Shown piece by piece: positions 59,217 through 64,000 of a stretch of DNA of 64,000 bases. Below the pieces are notes generated by a model that worked only from the letters and a program-made list of their open reading frames with translations, searched no databases and was not told where the DNA came from. The stretch covers positions 54,780 to 118,779 of the forward strand of contig CAYXBA010000013.1 of the NCBI GenBank assembly GCA_964463135.1, read 5' to 3'. Source of the DNA: UBA6898 sp964463135. Lineage in GTDB: Bacteria > Nitrospirota > Thermodesulfovibrionia > Thermodesulfovibrionales > UBA6898. Position numbers and translations under genes: made by a program. The stretch's first letter is position 1, and each line of letters opens with the position of its first letter.

Positions 59217-60569
59217 TTAAATTGTCGGCAGTTTTTTGAGGGCTTCCTTGATCATTGCTTCAGGATATTCGTAATCTTCCAGTTTTCCTGCCAGATAGTC
59301 CTGATATGCAACAAGGTCCAGGTATCCATGGCCGCTCAGATTGAAGAAGATCGTCTTCTGCTTACCCTCTTCCTTTGCCTTAAGCGCTTCATCAATAGCT
59401 CCCTTGATCGCATGAGAACTTTCCGGTGCAGGGATGATGCCTTCGGTTTTTGAAAACTGGATTGCGGCCTCAAAGCATGCATTCTGGCCGTAGGCAACTG
59501 CCTCGATCAGCTTGTCATGATAAAGCTGACAGACAAGAGGAGAATCCGCATGGTACCGCAGGCCTCCTGCATGGATTCCCGGAGGCATGAAGTCATGACC
59601 CAGGGTGTACATCATCATGAGCGGTGTCAAGCCGGCAGTATCGCCAAAGTCATATCTGAATTCTCCCTTGGTGAGCGTTGGACAGGAAGAAGGTTCGACC
59701 GCAATAATCCGCATCTGTTTGCCGCCTATTTTGTCGTGGAGAAAGGGAAATGCAACGCCGCCCAGATTACTTCCTCCCCCGCAGCAGCCAATGACCACGT
59801 CAGGATAGTCGCCGACCATCTCAAACTGCTTTTTTGCCTCAAGTCCGATCACGGTTTGGTGCAGCACGACATGGTTGAGAACTGAACCGAGCGCATAGTT
59901 CGTGTCATCGTGCGTTGCCGCATCTTCAACAGCCTCTGATATGGCAATGCCAAGGCTGCCGGGGCTATTCGGGTCCATTTCAAGGATCTTCCTGCCCGAA
60001 TTCGTTAAATTGGAAGGGCTGGGATGCACTGTTGCTCCCCATGTCTCCATCGCAATTCTCCTGTAGGGCTTCTGGTTGTAGCTTACCTTGACCATATAGA
60101 CCGTCACTTCAAGGCCGAACATCGTGCCCGCGAGTGCCATGGAGGATCCCCACTGGCCTGCGCCGGTTTCTGTCGCGATGCGTCTGATACCGGCCTGCTT
60201 GTTGTAATATGCCTGCGGGATTGCGGTATTGGGTTTATGGCTGCCTGCAGGGCTCACGCCTTCATATTTGTAGTAAATCTTGGCAGGTGTGCCGAGCGCT
60301 GCCTCAAGCCTGTGTGCCCTGTAAAGAGGTGACGGTCTCCAGAGACTATATATGTCGAGCACTTCTTCGGGTATATCGATCCACCGCTGAGTAGAGACCT
60401 CCTGTTCGATAAGAGCCATAGGGAAGATCGCACTCAGGTCCTGAGGTCCTACCGGCTGCTTGGTGCCGGGGTGCAACGGCGGTTTCGGTAGATTCGGCAT
60501 GTCGGCCATAATGTTGTACCACTGCCTTGGGATCTCCCTGTCCGGGAGCACTACTTTTGTCTCCTGCAT
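59217..60569 (-). CDS. trpB: Tryptophan synthase beta chain, TrpB2 type
   Basis: A 450-residue protein, longer than classical TrpB (about 400), as in the TrpB2 group. EGVSPAGSHKPNTAIPQAYY holds the PLP-binding Lys. ETGAGQWGSSMALAG, CCGGGSNLGGVAFPF and EGIIPAPESSHA are conserved blocks. It joins indole and serine to make tryptophan. No trpA gene is adjacent; TrpB2 enzymes often act without TrpA contact. AGGTAAC-type spacing precedes the ATG. Confidence 0.94.
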   Translation of the reverse strand: MQETKVVLPDREIPRQWYNIMADMPNLPKPPLHPGTKQPVGPQDLSAIFPMALIEQEVSTQRWIDIPEEVLDIYSLWRPSPLYRAHRLEAALGTPAKIYYKYEGVSPAGSHKPNTAIPQAYYNKQAGIRRIATETGAGQWGSSMALAGTMFGLEVTVYMVKVSYNQKPYRRIAMETWGATVHPSPSNLTNSGRKILEMDPNSPGSLGIAISEAVEDAATHDDTNYALGSVLNHVVLHQTVIGLEAKKQFEMVGDYPDVVIGCCGGGSNLGGVAFPFLHDKIGGKQMRIIAVEPSSCPTLTKGEFRYDFGDTAGLTPLMMMYTLGHDFMPPGIHAGGLRYHADSPLVCQLYHDKLIEAVAYGQNACFEAAIQFSKTEGIIPAPESSHAIKGAIDEALKAKEEGKQKTIFFNLSGHGYLDLVAYQDYLAGKLEDYEYPEAMIKEALKKLPTI

Positions 60570-60636
60570 ATGTTACCTCCATTTTTTCTATGATGAAGCC
60601 TCGGTAGCCGCTATTTTACCACAAGGGCCCCTGTTC

Positions 60637-61419
60637 TTACGTCCCTCGCAGTTCATCTATTTTATCCCCAATGTCTGAAGCTTCCATGAACGATGTCCCG
60701 ATCAGCATTGCATCAATGCCTGCCTCTTCGAGCCTGAGAACATCGTTTCGTGTCCTTATGCCGCTTTCGCTCACAATGATCCTGTCCGCCGGGATCTCCT
60801 TCTTCAGCTCAAGGGTCGTATTCATATCTATTTCAAGGGTCTTAAGGTTCCGGTTGTTGATGCCGATGATCGGGGCATTGATCCTGAGCACCATCTCAAG
60901 CTCCTGGTGATCGTGTACTTCAAAGAGAACAGCCATCCCAAGTTCCCCGGCAATATGCATATATTCCTTTGCCTGATTTTTATCGAGAATGGCCGCTATC
61001 AATAAAATGGCATCAGCATGGTTCGCCCGCGCCTCGATGATCTGGTATTCGTCAAAAATAAAGTCTTTGCGCAGCACCGGCAGGTTGGCAATTCTTTTTA
61101 CGTCTGCAAGAAATTCGAGCTGACCCTGGAAAAAGTCCTCTTCGGTGAGGACGGAGATTGCGTCCACTTTTTTCTCTCTATAGGCATCTGCAATTGCCTT
61201 GTGGTCAAAGTCCTGCCTGATAAGCCCTTTTGACGGAGATGCCTTTTTTACTTCAGCAATGAGATGTATCTGCCCGTTTGCTCTTCTCAATGCCTGCGCG
61301 AAATCCAGAGGCAGGGGATTATCTTTAATGACAGCCTTGAGGCGGGCAATTGAAACTGCCGCTTTTACGCGAGAAAGGCGTTCTTTTTTCCGGTCTGTTA
61401 TCCTGGCCAAAATAGACAT
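60637..61419 (-). CDS. trpC: Indole-3-glycerol phosphate synthase
   Basis: A 260-residue TIM-barrel enzyme. LIAEVKKASPSKGLIRQDFD holds the catalytic Lys, and VLTEEDFFQGQLEFL, LPVLRKDFIFDEYQI, GINNRNLKTLEID and VSESGIRTRND follow. It closes the indole ring in tryptophan synthesis. It is the first of the three trp genes and is divergent from murJ. Confidence 0.96.
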   Translation of the reverse strand: MSILARITDRKKERLSRVKAAVSIARLKAVIKDNPLPLDFAQALRRANGQIHLIAEVKKASPSKGLIRQDFDHKAIADAYREKKVDAISVLTEEDFFQGQLEFLADVKRIANLPVLRKDFIFDEYQIIEARANHADAILLIAAILDKNQAKEYMHIAGELGMAVLFEVHDHQELEMVLRINAPIIGINNRNLKTLEIDMNTTLELKKEIPADRIIVSESGIRTRNDVLRLEEAGIDAMLIGTSFMEASDIGDKIDELRGT

Positions 61420-61480
61420 CTGAAATTTTAAAGGGATTAGACTTGTTTTGGCAATATATCAGGACTGAACAATGCCATCA

Positions 61481-61491
61481 TTTGCTATAAT
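61481..61491 (+). promoter_or_regulatory. Extended -10 promoter of murJ (TTTGCTATAAT)
   Basis: A perfect TATAAT with TGn extension ends 10 bases before the ATG at 61502. It is the third copy of this 11-mer in the window. Confidence 0.55.
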
Positions 61492-61501
61492 GAGCCCTGA
61501 T

Positions 61502-63076
61502 ATGGACGGCAGAGGAAAAATAGCAAAAGCTGCAGGCCTCATGTCTGTTGCTACATTTATCAGCCGCGTCCTCGGCTTTGCCCGCGATATGATCTTTGCA
61601 TTTTACTTCGGAGCAACAGGGATCTCGGATACATTTTTCCAGGCCTTCAAGATCCCGAACCTCCTGAGGGAACTTCTTGCCGAGGGGTCTATGTCGTCTG
61701 CATTCATCCCTGTGCTGACCGAATACAGGCAGAAACAGGGAGAGATCGAAACCAACAGACTGGTAAAGATCACATTCACATTCATCTTAATTATTGTCGG
61801 ACTTGTCTGTCTTGTTGGTGTGATTCTTTCCCCTGCTATTGTTACGGTCATTGCTCCGGGATTTCTCGGATCTCCAGAAAAGTTTTCCCTGACAGTGCTT
61901 TTGACCAGGATCATGTTCCCGTTCCTTCTGTTTGTAAGCCTGGCTGCGCTGACCATGGGTGCCCTCAATACAAAGAAGGTCTTTTTTGTGCCTGCCCTTG
62001 CACCGGCCATGCTGAACATAACGCTTATCATAAGCATCGTTTTTTTTGAGTCGCGGACCAGCCGGCCGATCGTGGCTGCGGCCATCGGCGTTTTGGTGGG
62101 CGGCCTTGTCCAGTTCGCCTTCCAGCTCCCCTCTTTTTTCAGGAGCGGATATTCCTTGGGCATTGATACTGCCTTCAGGCATCCCGGACTGAAAAAAATG
62201 TTCATGCTGCTTGTGCCGGCAACACTGGCCCTGTCAGTAAGCCAGGTCAATATAATCGTCAGCAGTATTCTTGCTTCATATCTCCCTCATGGGAGCATCA
62301 CCTATCTCTTTTATTCCATGCGGCTTGTACAGTTTCCGGTCGGCATATTCGGGGTTGCCATGGGTATGGCAGTGCTCCCGATGCTTTCAGAGCATGCGGT
62401 CAAGGGTGATCTTGACAGTCTGCGCGAAGATTTTTCTTTTGCCCTGCGCCTGCTCTTTTTTATTGCGGTGCCTTCTATGGCAGGACTCATCGCACTTAAG
62501 GAACCTATCGTCAACCTGCTTTTTCAGCGCGGGCAGTTCACCTATGCGGCTACGCAGGGAACGGCTGAAGCTCTTCTGTTCTATTCAATCGGCATCTGGT
62601 CTATAGTCGGCGTCAGGGTCTTGACCGCATCGTTCTATGCAATGCAGGACACCAAAACACCGGTCAGAATAGCGATGATAGGTGTCACATCAAACATTAT
62701 TCTCAGTGCTGCGCTTATGGTACCGCTCAGGCATTCTGGCCTTGCGCTTGCAAATTCGTTGGCCTCGGGAATCAATTTTTTCCTGCTTGCGTTCTTTCTG
62801 CGCAAGAAACTGCAGCGGATCGATGCCGGTAAAATCATGAAGTCATTTTTTCAGATCGCACTCGGTTCTCTTGCCATGGGAATAGCAGGCTGGGCTGTGC
62901 TGCATGGCGAACTCTGGACACATAGCGGGGCGACCGCCATAAAGTCAATGTATCTTTCCGGAACCATGGTCCTCTGCGTTATGATATATGTAGCTGCCAT
63001 GGCGATCATGAAGAATGAAGAGCTGCAGTATGTCCGTGAAATGATCATGAAAAAACTGGGCAAGGGGAAGTTATGA
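61502..63076 (+). CDS. murJ: Lipid II flippase MurJ
   Basis: A 524-residue MOP-superfamily membrane protein with about 14 hydrophobic segments. SVATFISRVLGFARDMIFAF opens it, with the Arg residues of the MurJ cavity. ELLAEGSMSSAFIPVLTEY and LPHGSITYLFYSMRLVQFPVGIFG (listed in parts) are MurJ signatures. It flips lipid II to the periplasmic side for wall synthesis. I start it at the ATG at 61502 (MDGRGKIAKAAG) because a -10 box covers the earlier in-frame ATG at 61490. The stop overlaps the MBL gene as ATGA. Confidence 0.95.
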   Translation: MDGRGKIAKAAGLMSVATFISRVLGFARDMIFAFYFGATGISDTFFQAFKIPNLLRELLAEGSMSSAFIPVLTEYRQKQGEIETNRLVKITFTFILIIVGLVCLVGVILSPAIVTVIAPGFLGSPEKFSLTVLLTRIMFPFLLFVSLAALTMGALNTKKVFFVPALAPAMLNITLIISIVFFESRTSRPIVAAAIGVLVGGLVQFAFQLPSFFRSGYSLGIDTAFRHPGLKKMFMLLVPATLALSVSQVNIIVSSILASYLPHGSITYLFYSMRLVQFPVGIFGVAMGMAVLPMLSEHAVKGDLDSLREDFSFALRLLFFIAVPSMAGLIALKEPIVNLLFQRGQFTYAATQGTAEALLFYSIGIWSIVGVRVLTASFYAMQDTKTPVRIAMIGVTSNIILSAALMVPLRHSGLALANSLASGINFFLLAFFLRKKLQRIDAGKIMKSFFQIALGSLAMGIAGWAVLHGELWTHSGATAIKSMYLSGTMVLCVMIYVAAMAIMKNEELQYVREMIMKKLGKGKL

Positions 63077-63696
63077 ATATAGAGACGATCGTTGTAGGAC
63101 CGCTGCAGGTTAACTGTTATGTTGTTTATGATGAAGAGACCCTTGATGCACTGGTTATCGATGCTGGTGACGAGCCTGACAAGATACTGAAATTCATAAA
63201 GAGCCGGGACCTGAACGTATCGCATATTGTCTGCACCCATGCCCATTTTGATCATACGGGCGGCATAGCCATGTTGAGGGAGCAGACCGGAGCGAAAGTA
63301 ATGCTGCATATAGACGACCTTGAGATCTATTTGCGCGTAGAGTCCCAGGGTGCGATCTGGGGATTTCGCGTTACCCAGCCGCCTCATCCAGATCTGTTTT
63401 TGAGGGATGGAGAGGAAATCGTTGCAGGGGGAGTTACCCTGAGGGTTATGCATACCCCCGGCCACAGCCCGGGCGGGATATGTCTTGCTGCTGATGGGGT
63501 AGTTTTTACCGGCGATACGGTATTTGCCGGCTCGATAGGCAGAACTGACTTCTACGGCGGCAGTATTGAGGCGCTGAAAGTATCTTTTAAGAGGGTGCTT
63601 TCTCTGCCGCCCGCAACAAAGCTCTTGCCTGGCCATGGGAACTGGACAACGGTTGAGGATGAATGGCAGCAGAACTTCTTTGTCCGCGAATTGTAA
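63073..63696 (+). CDS. Metallo-beta-lactamase-fold hydrolase (glyoxalase II-like)
   Basis: A 207-residue MBL-fold protein. THAHFDHTGG is the zinc-binding HxHxDH box. MHTPGHSPGGICL, FTGDTVFAGSIGRTDFYGG and LLPGHGNWTT give the remaining metal ligands, in the GloB/YcbL arrangement. YcbL-type enzymes hydrolyse S-lactoylglutathione weakly; the true substrate here is open. It is coupled to murJ by an ATGA overlap. Confidence 0.93.
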   Translation: MNIETIVVGPLQVNCYVVYDEETLDALVIDAGDEPDKILKFIKSRDLNVSHIVCTHAHFDHTGGIAMLREQTGAKVMLHIDDLEIYLRVESQGAIWGFRVTQPPHPDLFLRDGEEIVAGGVTLRVMHTPGHSPGGICLAADGVVFTGDTVFAGSIGRTDFYGGSIEALKVSFKRVLSLPPATKLLPGHGNWTTVEDEWQQNFFVREL

Positions 63697-63787
63697 TAAG
63701 TTATGAAGTGTTACGTTGTGTTGCTGTAAGTTATTCCCCTTTATTTTCAAGGCGTTTGATTTTTTTTCCAGAATGGCATTATTTTGC

Positions 63788-63816
63788 TTGCAAAGTTGAT
63801 CCGAAATATTTATAAT
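63788..63816 (+). promoter_or_regulatory. Promoter of the rRNA operon
   Basis: TTGCAA (63788-63793), a 17-base spacer and a perfect TATAAT (63811-63816). It lies about 150 bases before the 16S 5' end. The region before it is AT-rich with T-runs, resembling an UP element. Confidence 0.75.
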
Positions 63817-63831
63817 CAGGGTTCGTCAGTT

Positions 63832-63856
63832 AAGCCATATTAGATTGATATGGCTT
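63832..63856 (+). other. Hairpin in the rRNA leader
   Basis: AAGCCATAT pairs with ATATGGCTT, a perfect 9-base stem with a 7-base loop, just after the predicted transcription start. It may be a pause, attenuator or processing structure. Confidence 0.5.
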
Positions 63857-63908
63857 CTGCAGTTGTCCAGAGTACCTTTTAAACAAGAAAATAGGTATTC
63901 CGGGCTAG

Positions 63909-63920
63909 TGTTCTTTGAAA
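63909..63920 (+). promoter_or_regulatory. boxA-like antitermination site
   Basis: TGTTCTTTGAAA resembles the rRNA boxA consensus TGCTCTTTAACA and sits in the leader about 46 bases before 16S, the usual position for NusB/NusE binding. Confidence 0.65.
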
Positions 63921-63966
63921 ACTATAGAGCAGGTCACGTTAAGTTTGAGTTTAAGAGAAACCAGTA

Positions 63967-64000
63967 TCAAATGAGAGTTTGATCCTGGCTCAGAACGAAC
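63967..64000 (+). rRNA. 16S rRNA, 5' end (partial)
   Basis: AGAGTTTGATCCTGGCTCAG, the conserved 27F site, begins at 63974. By alignment with the E. coli 5' end the gene starts near 63967. Only 34 bases are in the window. Confidence 0.95.

Overview
The window is a gene-dense stretch of bacterial chromosome of moderate GC. It carries mostly housekeeping genes, many of them in tight operons with ATGA or GTGA stop/start overlaps. The mix suggests an anaerobic or microaerophilic member of Nitrospirota or a related deep Gram-negative lineage. The clues are a Tol-Pal envelope system, a three-subunit succinate dehydrogenase/fumarate reductase with a single cytochrome b anchor, a TrpB2-type tryptophan synthase beta, a short-form glucan phosphorylase, lone ferredoxins, many c-di-GMP/two-component proteins and a likely selenoprotein. 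The phylum is an inference. The 16S gene begins only at the right edge, with 34 bases present.

Layout. 1-305 holds the end of a cysteine synthase gene. 441-6145 (minus) is parA-parB followed by a THEP1-type NTPase, a NamZ-like exo-muramidase, a fused MurU-AmgK-like protein and a UPF0158 protein. Two parS-like palindromes lie upstream of parA. 6426-14562 (plus) holds a DUF401 membrane protein, recN, a ferredoxin, a Cys/Met-metabolism PLP enzyme, a GAF/HD-GYP protein, truA and small genes. 14567-23305 (minus) holds a CBS-ACT protein, a complete branched-chain amino acid ABC transporter (livKHMGF) and sdhCAB. 23441-31992 (mostly plus) holds an ACT-malic enzyme, a radical SAM protein, the NifU-like selenoprotein candidate with a LOG-like gene, tRNA-Arg, HU and a giant coiled-coil membrane protein. 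32157-38857 (minus) holds glucan phosphorylase, Ogt, a 1127-residue hybrid kinase and an HD-GYP response regulator. 39015-48941 (mostly plus) holds YjbQ, pdxA, rsmA, tRNA-Ser, tolQRAB-pal-cpoB, moaA-moaC and a metallopeptidase. 48956-61419 (mostly minus) holds a DUF4388/J-domain/TPR protein, AMMECR1, a polyprenyl synthase, mtnA, an NRAMP-like transporter with a detached MgtE-type sensor, rho, and trpC-trpB-trpF. OsmC and queF lie on the plus strand there. 61502-64000 (plus) holds murJ, an MBL hydrolase and the rRNA operon promoter.

The strongest unusual signal is at 26498-26758. This is a NifU C-terminal-domain gene in which the second Cys of the CxxC motif is an in-frame TGA. A SECIS-like hairpin with a GGUC apical loop follows at the right distance, and the reading frame continues to an ATGA overlap with the next gene. 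Other points of interest are the muramic acid recycling cluster linked to parAB, the NRAMP/MgtE-sensor pair, the Rossmann-domain hybrid kinase, and a recurrent promoter layout with the -10 box so close to the start codon that the mRNA would be leaderless.
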